From Flavobacterium gelidilacus DSM 15343 (GTDB taxonomy: Bacteria; Bacteroidota; Bacteroidia; Flavobacteriales; Flavobacteriaceae), in assembly GCF_000422685.1 (NCBI RefSeq), contig NZ_AUGN01000010.1:62001-126000 (forward strand): a stretch of DNA of 64,000 bases, read 5' to 3'. The notes beneath the pieces are model-generated. The model was not told the origin of the DNA. It was given only the letters and a program-made list of their open reading frames with translations, and made no database searches. A program made the position numbers and the translations under genes. Position 1 is the first letter of the stretch. Every line of letters begins with the position of its first letter. Positions 27,992 to 35,899 of this stretch are shown piece by piece.

Positions 27992-28459
27992 ATGATAGAA
28001 ATCGAACGCAAATTTTTAGTCAATTCTGATGTCTTTTTAAAACAATTTAAAACACAAAACAGAATAGTTCAAGGTTATTTATCTTCAGTTCCAGAAAGGA
28101 CAGTTAGGGTTCGTATTAAAGGCCAAAAAGGCTACTTAACTATCAAAGGGAAAAGCAACGAAAGTGGTTTGAGCAGAATGGAATGGGAAAAAGAAATTGA
28201 GGTAAAAGAAGCTGAAAGCTTATTACAAATATGTGAAAGTGGTGTAATTGACAAAATTCGTTATGATATTGAAATTGGCAAGCATACTTTTGAAGTAGAT
28301 GTATTTGATGGCGAAAACAAAGGACTTACTATTGCCGAAATAGAATTGCAATCAGAAAATGAATCTTTTGAAAAACCAAAATGGCTTGGGAAAGAAGTTA
28401 CTGGTGAGGAAAAATATTATAATGCCTATTTGAGTAAAAATCCTTTTTTGAAATGGTAA
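27992..28459 (+). CDS. CYTH-domain triphosphate tunnel metalloenzyme
   Basis: A 155-residue cytosolic protein with the defining N-terminal ExExK motif (MIEIERKFLV, Glu3, Glu5, Lys7) and alternating charged beta strands of a tunnel fold (TVRVRIKGQKGYLTIKG; RMEWEKEIEV; KIRYDIEIGKHTFEVDVF; IAEIELQSENE). Bacterial members hydrolyse tripolyphosphate or thiamine triphosphate; I cannot tell the substrate. No polyphosphate or CHAD domain is fused. It has its own promoter and terminator. Confidence 0.92.
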   Translation: MIEIERKFLVNSDVFLKQFKTQNRIVQGYLSSVPERTVRVRIKGQKGYLTIKGKSNESGLSRMEWEKEIEVKEAESLLQICESGVIDKIRYDIEIGKHTFEVDVFDGENKGLTIAEIELQSENESFEKPKWLGKEVTGEEKYYNAYLSKNPFLKW

Positions 28460-28473
28460 TTTAGCAATAGTAT

Positions 28474-28513
28474 AAAAACACCTAACAGATTTTAAAACCT
28501 GTTAGGTGTTTTT
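28474..28513. terminator. Bidirectional terminator
   Basis: A 15-bp stem (28474-28488 with 28499-28513, core ACACCTAACAG) with A5 and T5 ends, between the convergent CYTH gene and the efflux operon. Confidence 0.9.
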
Positions 28514-28539
28514 CTTTAAAAAATATCATAAAATTGCTA

Positions 28540-29931
28540 TTAATTTCCACCACCTAATGCTTTATAGAGCGTAATTACAGCATTAAGTTGTTTATACTTA
28601 TTGTCAATATAGTTTATTTCAGTATTCAATGCGTTATCTTTTGCTGTTAGTACTTCAAGGTAATTTACCATTCCGTATTGTAACAATTCATCCGAATAAT
28701 CAGCAGCTGTTTTTAAAGCTTCAACTTGTTTTTTTCTGATTACAAGTTTATTCGTTTCATTCTCATAATTAGCTAAAGCGTCTGAAACTTCTTTTCCGGC
28801 AACTAACAATGATTTCTCAAACTGTAAATAGGCTTTTTGTTGATTGGCTTTTGCGACTTCTAACCTTGTTTTATTTTGTCTTTGGTTAAAAATCGGCTGT
28901 GTTAATCCTGTAATAATACTTGCAAAAAGCGACTTTGTACTAAACCAATCTTTCAACTCTAAAGCTTGTAAACCTCCTGTTGCATTTAAAGTTAAAGAAG
29001 GATAAAAAGAACTTCTTGCTACATTTGTTAATTCAAAAGTATTTCTAAAATTCAATTCAGCAGCTACAACATCAGGCCTTTTACTTAATAAAAATGCAGG
29101 TAAACCTGTTTTGATTTCTGCCTCTATATTTTGATTTTCAAACAAACTTCTTTCAACTGTATTTGGGGCTTTTCCTAACAATTGATTGAAAGAGTTTTCT
29201 AAAACTTTGACGTTATATTTTAAATCTTCTAAAATAATTTGAGCAGCATATTGCTGTGCTTCTGTTTGTTTAACCGCAACTTCATTCACATTTCCGGCTT
29301 CTTTTAGCGCTTTTATTACCTCAACACTTGTGCTTCTGTTTTCTAAGGTAGCTGTAACTACATTAACTTGAGCATCCAAAGCTAATAATTGATAATATAT
29401 TGAAGCTACATTAGCCACTAATTCGGTTTGAACTGCTTGACGAGCTACAGCTGATTCTAAAAACTTAGCAGCTGATGCCCTTTTATTACTTCTTATTTTA
29501 CCCCAAATATCAGCTTCCCATGATAATTTTGCAGATAATTCGTATTGATCAATACTGCTAAATAAACGTCCAAACTGACTGTTCTGAGAAATTTCTTGAT
29601 GTGTCCAAGTAGCATTTCCGTTTACGGTTGGAAAATAACCTGCTTTACCTTGTTTCATGGTAGCTTCTGCAGCAGCCATGTTTTGCAAGGCAATTTTCAT
29701 ATCTAAATTATTTTGAACAGCTTCATTTATATGATTTTGAAGCAATTCATCCGTAAAAATTTTATCCCAAGACATTTTTGCTAAAGATGTACTGTCAGCA
29801 ATTTGTTCTGTTCGATATAAATTATCTGTATTTATTTGAGGCTTTTCATAATCTTTAGCTACAAAACACGATTGTACTACAAACATGGTGAACACTAAAA
29901 GACTTCCTTTGATTATATGTTGTTTTTTCAT
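28540..29931 (-). CDS. TolC/OprM-like outer-membrane efflux lipoprotein
   Basis: Outer-membrane channel of a tripartite RND pump. In 463 residues: lipoprotein signal peptide (lipid Cys22 in VQSCFVAK), then two OEP repeats typical of NodT/CusC lipoproteins (LDMKIALQNMAAAEATMKQG; LSWEADIWGKIRSNKRA; LPAFLLSKRPDVVAAELNFR; SLTLNATGGLQALEL; DNKYKQLNAVITLYKALGGG). It is the last gene of the four-gene operon, 9 bases after the RND pump gene. Confidence 0.94.
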   Translation of the reverse strand: MKKQHIIKGSLLVFTMFVVQSCFVAKDYEKPQINTDNLYRTEQIADSTSLAKMSWDKIFTDELLQNHINEAVQNNLDMKIALQNMAAAEATMKQGKAGYFPTVNGNATWTHQEISQNSQFGRLFSSIDQYELSAKLSWEADIWGKIRSNKRASAAKFLESAVARQAVQTELVANVASIYYQLLALDAQVNVVTATLENRSTSVEVIKALKEAGNVNEVAVKQTEAQQYAAQIILEDLKYNVKVLENSFNQLLGKAPNTVERSLFENQNIEAEIKTGLPAFLLSKRPDVVAAELNFRNTFELTNVARSSFYPSLTLNATGGLQALELKDWFSTKSLFASIITGLTQPIFNQRQNKTRLEVAKANQQKAYLQFEKSLLVAGKEVSDALANYENETNKLVIRKKQVEALKTAADYSDELLQYGMVNYLEVLTAKDNALNTEINYIDNKYKQLNAVITLYKALGGGN

Positions 29932-29940
29932 AATGTGTGC

Positions 29941-32900
29941 TTATAAATTTTCAGTATCTCCTTTAGTTGTTTCAATAGTCTTGGTACTTACTTTTTCTTG
30001 TAAAGTTTGGAAAATGATAAACAAAACCGGAATTACAAAAACTCCTAAAACGGTTCCTATCAACATTCCGCCAATTGCTCCAGTACCAATCGCTTTATTT
30101 CCAACTGCTCCAGCTCCTCTAGCTAACATTAATGGCATTAATCCAAGAATAAATGCAAATGAAGTCATCAAAATCGGTCGCAAACGAGCTGTTGCCCCTT
30201 GCAATGCCGCCTGAGTAATGCTCCAGCCTTTTCGTCTTGATTCAGCTGCAAACTCGACTATCAAAATGGCATTTTTGGCTAATAAACCAATAAGCATAAT
30301 TAATGTAATTTGAAGATAAATATTATCACTAACATTAAAGAAATAAGCAAAAATATAAGCTCCTGCTAAACCTATTGGTAACGATAATAAAACTGCGAAT
30401 GGCAACATATAACTTTCATATTGCGCTGCTAATAAGAAATATACAAAAATTAAACATAATAAGAATATATATAAAGTTTGACCACCAGCACTAATTTCTT
30501 CACGAGTCATACCAGAAAATTCATATCCATAACCAATGGGTAAACTTTCACTTGCTACTTCTTGGACCGCTTTAATTGCGTCACCAGTACTAAACCCCTC
30601 ATTTGGAGCACCCGTTATTTTGACAGAAGTGAATAAGTTAAATCTATCAATAGCTTGTGGACCAAAAACCTTTTCTAAAGTTACGAATTGTGATATTGGA
30701 GCCATTTGTCCTTTATTATTCCTAACCATTACAGCATTAAGTGATTCTGGATCCGTTCTAAATTTTGGATCAGATTGATAAATGACACGATATTGCTTTC
30801 CAAATTTATTAAAGTTAGAAGCGTAAACTCCTCCATAATATCCTTGCATTGTTCCTAAAACATCCGTTACTGATAATCCAGAATTTTTAATTGCAGCAAC
30901 ATTTAAATCAATTCGATATTGTGGATAATTTGGAGAAAATGAAGTGGCTGCATATTTAACTTCTGGACGACTATTTAAAGCGGCTAAAAATTTATTATTT
31001 ACTTCACTTAATTCTTTTATGGTTCCCCCTTTTTGATCTTGCAATTGAAATTCAAATCCATTTGTAAAACCAAATCCTACTAACGTTGGACGAGCAAAGA
31101 ATAATACTTTTGCATCTTTAACAACCGCAGCACGTTTAAATAATTCTCCAACAACAGCTGTAATCTCTTGATTTGCATCAGGACGATCGGCCCAAGGTTT
31201 AAGTTTTACGATTACCATTCCGTAATTACTACCTGTTCCACTAATTAAACTCCTTCCAGAAATACGAAGTACTTCTTTAATTTCTGGAATATCTTTAACT
31301 TTATTTTCAATTTGTAATAATACTTCTTCTGTTCTTTCAAGAGAAGTTCCGGGAGGCAGAGACACATCAGATAAAATTGCTCCAGTGTCTTCACCCGGTA
31401 CAAAGGCTTTTGGCGTAATGTTTAATAATAAAACGAATATACCTGCAAAAACTGCGATTCCTAAAAAGGCTACCCATTTACGTTTGATAAAAAATTCAAC
31501 TGAATTTTTGTATTTAACAGTTGTTACTTCAAAAGCAACATTGAATGAAGCGTAAAAACGTTGTAAAAATCCTTTTTTCTTTTCTTCTTCATTATGTGGT
31601 TTTAAAAAGATGGCACATAATGCTGGGGAAAGTGTAAGTGCATTAATTGCAGATAATACAATTGCAACGGCTAATGTTAATCCAAATTGTTTGTAGAAAA
31701 CTCCTGCAGAACCACTAATAAATGAAACTGGAATAAATACAGCTGACATTACAAGTGTAATTGAAATAATAGCACTACTGATATCATTCATAGCACTATG
31801 AGCTGCTTTTTTAGGATCTTTTTCTCCAGCTTCCATTTTAGCATGAACTGCTTCTACTACCACAATAGCATCATCCACCACGATTCCGACGGCAAGTACC
31901 AATGCAAACAATGTAAGTAAATTAATGGTAAAGCCGAATAAATTTAGGAAAAAGAATGTACCAATAATAGCAACTGGGACTGATATCGCTGGAATAAGCG
32001 TAGATCTCCAGTCCTGTAAAAAAACAAAAACTACCAAGAATACCAATAAGAACGCTTCAATTAAGGTATGAATTACTTTTGTAATGGACTCTTCTAAGAA
32101 GTCATTTGCGTTAATTAAAATAGCAAACTTTACTCCTTTAGGAAAATTAATAGATGAATTTTCTAATACTTTTAAAGAACCTTCTATAACTTCTTGTGCA
32201 TTTGAACCTGCCGTTTGAGCAATTGCTATGGCTACTGATTTATTTCCGTTTGTAATTGCACTACTAGCGTAACTAACAGCTCCTAGTTCAATTCTTGCCA
32301 CGTCTTTTAATCTAAGGACTTCTCCACTTTCCGTTGAGCGAATTACTATTTGTTCGAACTCTTCTGAGCTTTGTAATCTTCCTTTATATTTTAAAGCATA
32401 TTGGAACGATTGATCACCACTTTCTCCTAATTGTCCGGGAGCTGCTTCGATATTTTGTTCAGCCAATAAAGCAGTAACATCTGAAGGAACAAGTCCATAA
32501 GAAGCCATTACATCTGGTTTTAACCAAATACGCATGGAGTAATCTCTTTGACTAAATATTACAGCATCACCAACACCAGCAACACGTTTAATTTTTGGCA
32601 AAATATTGATATTAGCATAATTTTGGAGAAAAGTATCATCATAGTCAGGGTTTTCACTATATAAAGAGAAAATTAAGATATTATCACTTTGTCTTTTCGA
32701 TGTTGTTACACCAGCTTTAGTAACTTCTTGAGGCAATAATGGAGTAGCACGGGACACTCTATTTTGAACATTAACCGCTGCTAAATCAGGATTTGTACCC
32801 AACTTAAAGTAAATGTTAATAGATGCTGAACCGTCATTATTTGAAGTAGAAGTCATATAAGACATGTCTTCTACACCGTTAATTTGTTCCTCAAGGGGAA

Positions 32901-33087
32901 TTACTACCGAATTCATTACAACTTCGGCACTTGCTCCTTGGTAATTTGCAGCTACTGTTACTGTTGGTGGTGCTATTTCTGGATATTGTGAAACTGGAAG
33001 TGCTATTAAACCCAAAACTCCCAATATTACGATGATAATAGAAATCACCGTTGACAAGACGGGTCTGTCAATAAATTTTGAAAACAT
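29941..33087 (-). CDS. RND (HAE1/AcrB-type) efflux pump
   Basis: Proton-driven inner-membrane multidrug exporter. The 1048-residue protein starts MFSKFIDRPVLSTVISIIIV. It has 12 expected helices in two halves and the proton-relay pair Asp-Asp in LAVGIVVDDAIVVVEAVHAK. It has the porter motifs (GRSLISGTGSNYGMVIVKLK; FGFTNGFEFQLQDQKGG) and the late GLLAKNAILIVEFA and LRPILMTSFAFILGLMP. That signature and length mark the HAE1 drug-pump group rather than heavy-metal CusA. Substrate unknown. Confidence 0.96.
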   Translation of the reverse strand: MFSKFIDRPVLSTVISIIIVILGVLGLIALPVSQYPEIAPPTVTVAANYQGASAEVVMNSVVIPLEEQINGVEDMSYMTSTSNNDGSASINIYFKLGTNPDLAAVNVQNRVSRATPLLPQEVTKAGVTTSKRQSDNILIFSLYSENPDYDDTFLQNYANINILPKIKRVAGVGDAVIFSQRDYSMRIWLKPDVMASYGLVPSDVTALLAEQNIEAAPGQLGESGDQSFQYALKYKGRLQSSEEFEQIVIRSTESGEVLRLKDVARIELGAVSYASSAITNGNKSVAIAIAQTAGSNAQEVIEGSLKVLENSSINFPKGVKFAILINANDFLEESITKVIHTLIEAFLLVFLVVFVFLQDWRSTLIPAISVPVAIIGTFFFLNLFGFTINLLTLFALVLAVGIVVDDAIVVVEAVHAKMEAGEKDPKKAAHSAMNDISSAIISITLVMSAVFIPVSFISGSAGVFYKQFGLTLAVAIVLSAINALTLSPALCAIFLKPHNEEEKKKGFLQRFYASFNVAFEVTTVKYKNSVEFFIKRKWVAFLGIAVFAGIFVLLLNITPKAFVPGEDTGAILSDVSLPPGTSLERTEEVLLQIENKVKDIPEIKEVLRISGRSLISGTGSNYGMVIVKLKPWADRPDANQEITAVVGELFKRAAVVKDAKVLFFARPTLVGFGFTNGFEFQLQDQKGGTIKELSEVNNKFLAALNSRPEVKYAATSFSPNYPQYRIDLNVAAIKNSGLSVTDVLGTMQGYYGGVYASNFNKFGKQYRVIYQSDPKFRTDPESLNAVMVRNNKGQMAPISQFVTLEKVFGPQAIDRFNLFTSVKITGAPNEGFSTGDAIKAVQEVASESLPIGYGYEFSGMTREEISAGGQTLYIFLLCLIFVYFLLAAQYESYMLPFAVLLSLPIGLAGAYIFAYFFNVSDNIYLQITLIMLIGLLAKNAILIVEFAAESRRKGWSITQAALQGATARLRPILMTSFAFILGLMPLMLARGAGAVGNKAIGTGAIGGMLIGTVLGVFVIPVLFIIFQTLQEKVSTKTIETTKGDTENL

Positions 33088-33104
33088 AGTTTGTTAGTTT
33101 TTAA

Positions 33105-34214
33105 TTATTTTTTTGGGTTGTCTAATTCTTTTAAGTCTATTACTTCTGGTTTTATTTGTGTTCCTTCTGTAATAATTCCGACACCTTCTACAAGAAACCT
33201 ATCGTTTGTATTTAAACCTTTATCAACAACAAAGAATTTACCTCCTGGAACTGCTCTAACTTCAATAGGGACAAATTTTACTTTGTTTTCCTTGTCAACA
33301 ATTAGGGCTATTCGCTTATCTTGTAATTCTATTGTTGCATTTTGTGGAATTAAAATCACATCTCTTAATTCAGTTGGAATTTGAATAATTCCACTTCCTC
33401 CAGAACGTAATAATCTATTCGGGTTTGGAAAACTTGCTCTTACATTGAAAGAACCTGTTTGAGAATTAGCTTGACCACTGAAAGTTTCTATTTTTCCAGA
33501 TTCTTCATATGCTGAACCATTACTTAAAACTAAATTTACTGCAGGCATATTTCCAATTTTATCTTGAAAAGTTTTTCCTTCAGCATTCATCATGATGTCT
33601 AATTGTTCTTTTTCATTAACTGAAAAGTAAGCGTAAACTTTACTTATATCTGAAATTCTTGTTAAGGGTTCAGCTGTTTGACTACTTACATAACTTCCAA
33701 TTCTAAGAGGCAATGTTCCAACTACTCCATTTACTGGACTTGTTATAGTAGCATAGTTTATTCTTGCTATTATACTTTGATAAGTACTTTTTGCACTAGA
33801 TAGATTTGCCTTAGCTGTTGCCAACTGAACATCGCTGATGATTTTGCGATCAACAAGAGGTTTAAGCCTACTGACTTCAACTTGAGCAGCATCAACTTTT
33901 GCTTTTGCAGCTGCTGCGTCTTGAGTTGCTGTTTGTGTTTCTAATTTAAAAAGCAACTGTCCTTTCTTTACTTCTTGACCTTCATCAACGTAAATTTTTT
34001 CAATATAACCATCTACTTTTGGACGAATATCTATATCTGTTATACCTTCTAATTTTGTTGGATATTCTGATAATAAAATGGTGTTTTCTTTTGAAGCTTG
34101 AACAACTTTATAAGGCATTGGAGCACTTTCTTTTTTTTCGTCTTGCTTGTTGTTACAAGAAAGTAAACTTATTGTTAGTATTAAGCTGCTTAAAAAATAT
34201 ATCTTCTTTTTCAT
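33105..34214 (-). CDS. RND efflux periplasmic adaptor (AcrA-like lipoprotein)
   Basis: Membrane-fusion subunit joining the pump to the outer-membrane channel. In 369 residues: lipoprotein signal peptide (lipid Cys20 in SLLSCNNK), biotinyl-lipoyl half-motifs (IRPKVDGYIEKIYVDEGQEV; SPVNGVVGTLPLRIGSYVS), a hairpin of about 60 residues between them (AAAKAKVDAAQVEVSRLKPL), then beta-barrel and membrane-proximal domains. It precedes the pump gene by 17 bases and follows the regulator by 9. Confidence 0.95.
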   Translation of the reverse strand: MKKKIYFLSSLILTISLLSCNNKQDEKKESAPMPYKVVQASKENTILLSEYPTKLEGITDIDIRPKVDGYIEKIYVDEGQEVKKGQLLFKLETQTATQDAAAAKAKVDAAQVEVSRLKPLVDRKIISDVQLATAKANLSSAKSTYQSIIARINYATITSPVNGVVGTLPLRIGSYVSSQTAEPLTRISDISKVYAYFSVNEKEQLDIMMNAEGKTFQDKIGNMPAVNLVLSNGSAYEESGKIETFSGQANSQTGSFNVRASFPNPNRLLRSGGSGIIQIPTELRDVILIPQNATIELQDKRIALIVDKENKVKFVPIEVRAVPGGKFFVVDKGLNTNDRFLVEGVGIITEGTQIKPEVIDLKELDNPKK

Positions 34215-34223
34215 GGGTTAAAA

Positions 34224-34712
34224 TTATTTGCTTTGTTGATTTTGGATTTCTATTTCTTTGAATTTATTTATTGAATTATTTAAAAGTTCTTCAACTTTAA
34301 GAATATGCTCTTTATAAGCATAACTGTTTTGAAGATTTACATTTTCTTGATTGCAAGAAATATTTTTTTCTCTATACTGAATAACCCGTTCAATTAATAG
34401 TTTTTCACTATCAATTAATGTTAAATAATTTTTTAAACGTTGGCTTAGTGGAGCAGCTTTAAAATATTTCTTTCTATCTCCAGAAAGAGTGAAATAATCA
34501 ATTAAGTTCATTTTTTGTAATAAGTTCAAATTTGTAGATATTGAACTTTTGCTAGCTTGCAGTTTACCAACTAACTCTTCAAAAGTTAATCCTGATTTAC
34601 AGCCGTCAATTATTAAAAAACCTAAGATTCTAGCTGCAAGTGGTGCAATATTGTATTGATGCTCGAAATGAATGCCAAACATTTCTATTAATTCTTGCTT
34701 TTCTTCATGCAT
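34224..34712 (-). CDS. GbsR/MarR-type transcriptional regulator of the efflux operon
   Basis: Winged-helix repressor, probably controlling the downstream adaptor-pump-channel genes. I choose the ATG at 34712 (MHEEKQELIEMFGIHFEHQY, 162 residues). An in-frame GTG at 34754 would add 14 residues, but a -7 box (TACCTTTG) lies inside that extension. HTH region: APLAARILGFLIIDG, LTFEELVGKLQASKSSISTNLNLL (about 42-65), then a wing with DYFTLSGDRKKYF. The C-terminal third is a helical dimerisation region. Position as first gene of the operon supports autoregulation. Confidence 0.88.
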   Translation of the reverse strand: MHEEKQELIEMFGIHFEHQYNIAPLAARILGFLIIDGCKSGLTFEELVGKLQASKSSISTNLNLLQKMNLIDYFTLSGDRKKYFKAAPLSQRLKNYLTLIDSEKLLIERVIQYREKNISCNQENVNLQNSYAYKEHILKVEELLNNSINKFKEIEIQNQQSK

Positions 34713-34727
34713 TGTAAAATATTTCTG

Positions 34728-34735
34728 CAAAGGTA
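34728..34735 (-). promoter_or_regulatory. -7 promoter box of the regulator-efflux operon
   Basis: TACCTTTG on the minus strand, matching TAnnTTTG, 15 bases before the chosen ATG. A transcript from here would have a very short leader. It argues against the longer GTG start. Confidence 0.45.
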
Positions 34736-34793
34736 ATTTTGGTTCACAAAACACCGAACTAAACGAACATAAATTTTTGTTAAACTTTAGAGC

Positions 34794-34820
34794 AAAAAAA
34801 AATCAGCTTTCGCTGATTTT
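34794..34820 (-). terminator. Terminator of the RlpA-like gene
   Basis: A 9-bp stem (AAAATCAGC at 34799-34807, GCTGATTTT at 34812-34820) with TTTC loop. On the minus strand it starts at the RlpA stop codon and ends in a T run, so stop codon and terminator overlap. Confidence 0.85.
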
Positions 34821-35284
34821 TATTCTTTTATAATTTCGATATTAACTCGTATATGACCTCCGTATTTATCCGGAGCTATTTGCATGAAAGCCCTTTTAGA
34901 CAGGTCTATATGTCTTCCTTTTACAAATGGACCTCTATCTGTAACAGTTACTATAACAGATTTACCTGTTTTTATTGAAGTAACTTTTAACCTAGTCCCA
35001 AATGGAAGCGTTTTGTGCGCACAAGTAAGTTTATTATTGTCAAAAATTGCTCCGCTAGCCGTTTTTCTTCCGGTAAACCTGTCTGCATAATAGGATGCGT
35101 GAGCATTTTCTCTATGCATTACAACTGCAAAATCTATTGTATCGACTACAATTGTATCAACAACTTTAATTGTATCGTACGGAGAAACTCTTTTATTTAA
35201 TTTAATAAACTTATTGGTTGAATTAGTCAAGCTAAACAAAGCAATAAACGATACAAAAACCCCAATTAATATATTATTTTTCAT
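34820..35284 (-). CDS. RlpA-like double-psi beta-barrel protein
   Basis: Secreted septal-ring lytic-transglycosylase-family protein. I use the ATG at 35284 (MKNNILIGVFVSFIALF, a good signal peptide; 154 residues). A TTG at 35302 would only add six residues before it. The DPBB domain (about 62-154) contains ASYYADRFTGRKTASG, LTCAHKTLPFGTRLKV (His90), and TVTDRGPFVKGRHIDLSKRA (Asp116). The glutamate often found in the family's GE motif is Ala79 here, with Asp82 kept, so enzyme activity is uncertain. There is no SPOR domain, and no lipobox is evident. Confidence 0.88.
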   Translation of the reverse strand: MKNNILIGVFVSFIALFSLTNSTNKFIKLNKRVSPYDTIKVVDTIVVDTIDFAVVMHRENAHASYYADRFTGRKTASGAIFDNNKLTCAHKTLPFGTRLKVTSIKTGKSVIVTVTDRGPFVKGRHIDLSKRAFMQIAPDKYGGHIRVNIEIIKE

Positions 35285-35359
35285 AATAAAAGTTTTAAGC
35301 AACCATTAAAAATGAAGCTTGTTATGTAGGTTAAGATTTTTGTATGAGCTATTCAATAA

Positions 35360-35794
35360 CTATGCCATCCAACTAGACCAAGGTAATCTTGATAAGATTA
35401 ATATCAACCCTAAAGTGTAAAATACAGCTATTTTTTTAAATTTTCCGTTTTGACTTTCTTGTTTTTTATGTTTTGACCAACCTATTGTAATTAAAGCTAT
35501 TGCGATAATATTAATTAGTGGATGTTCTAACATAGTCAGTCTTAATTCAGGATTTTTCATAGCTCCTTCAATTTCAAAAGCTTTGAATCCTTTTTCAGAA
35601 ACAAAATAAAGAATCAACCCAATCAATAATTGTATATGGCTAAATATTAAAGCAAAAAGTGATAATCTTAAGTCTTTTGTAGTAAATAACTTTTTATTTG
35701 ATAACCCATAAATTGCATTGATAACCGCTAGTAATAATACTGCTAAAGCTATGTAAGCTAAAGTAGAATGTAAGGATTGAAGAGTTTGATACAT
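35360..35794 (-). CDS. Four-helix membrane protein, possible b-type cytochrome
   Basis: A 144-residue protein with four transmembrane helices (about 10-30, 43-64, 90-106, 122-138). Histidines occur at helix starts or within helices (His9, His53, His91), a layout compatible with haem ligation as in small b561-like cytochromes, but this is inference. The family occurs widely in Flavobacteriaceae without known function. A -7 box (35819-35826) precedes it. I see no partner oxidoreductase gene nearby. Confidence 0.65.
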   Translation of the reverse strand: MYQTLQSLHSTLAYIALAVLLLAVINAIYGLSNKKLFTTKDLRLSLFALIFSHIQLLIGLILYFVSEKGFKAFEIEGAMKNPELRLTMLEHPLINIIAIALITIGWSKHKKQESQNGKFKKIAVFYTLGLILILSRLPWSSWMA

Positions 35795-35818
35795 AATTAG
35801 TTTGTTTTAAGATTAAAA

Positions 35819-35826
35819 CAAATATA
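35819..35826 (-). promoter_or_regulatory. -7 promoter box for the four-helix membrane protein
   Basis: TATATTTG on the minus strand, matching TAnnTTTG, 24 bases before the ATG and adjacent to the TonB-receptor terminator. Confidence 0.45.
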
Positions 35827-35828
35827 GT

Positions 35829-35866
35829 AAAAAAATAAAACCCTTTTAACATTTCTGTCAAAAGGG
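35829..35866 (-). terminator. Terminator of the first TonB-dependent receptor gene
   Basis: An 11-bp stem including one wobble (35841-35851 with 35856-35866) closing, on the minus strand, a GAAA tetraloop, followed by a T-rich tract. It lies 34 bases after the receptor stop. Confidence 0.9.
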
Positions 35867-35899
35867 CATTTATTGTAATTAAAAGTATCTAAAAAAAGT

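Noticed and set aside
28540..34712. Heavy-metal (CusABC) identity for the RND operon
   Set aside because: The pump has HAE1-type length and VDDAIVVVE motif and no methionine-rich metal relay that I can see.
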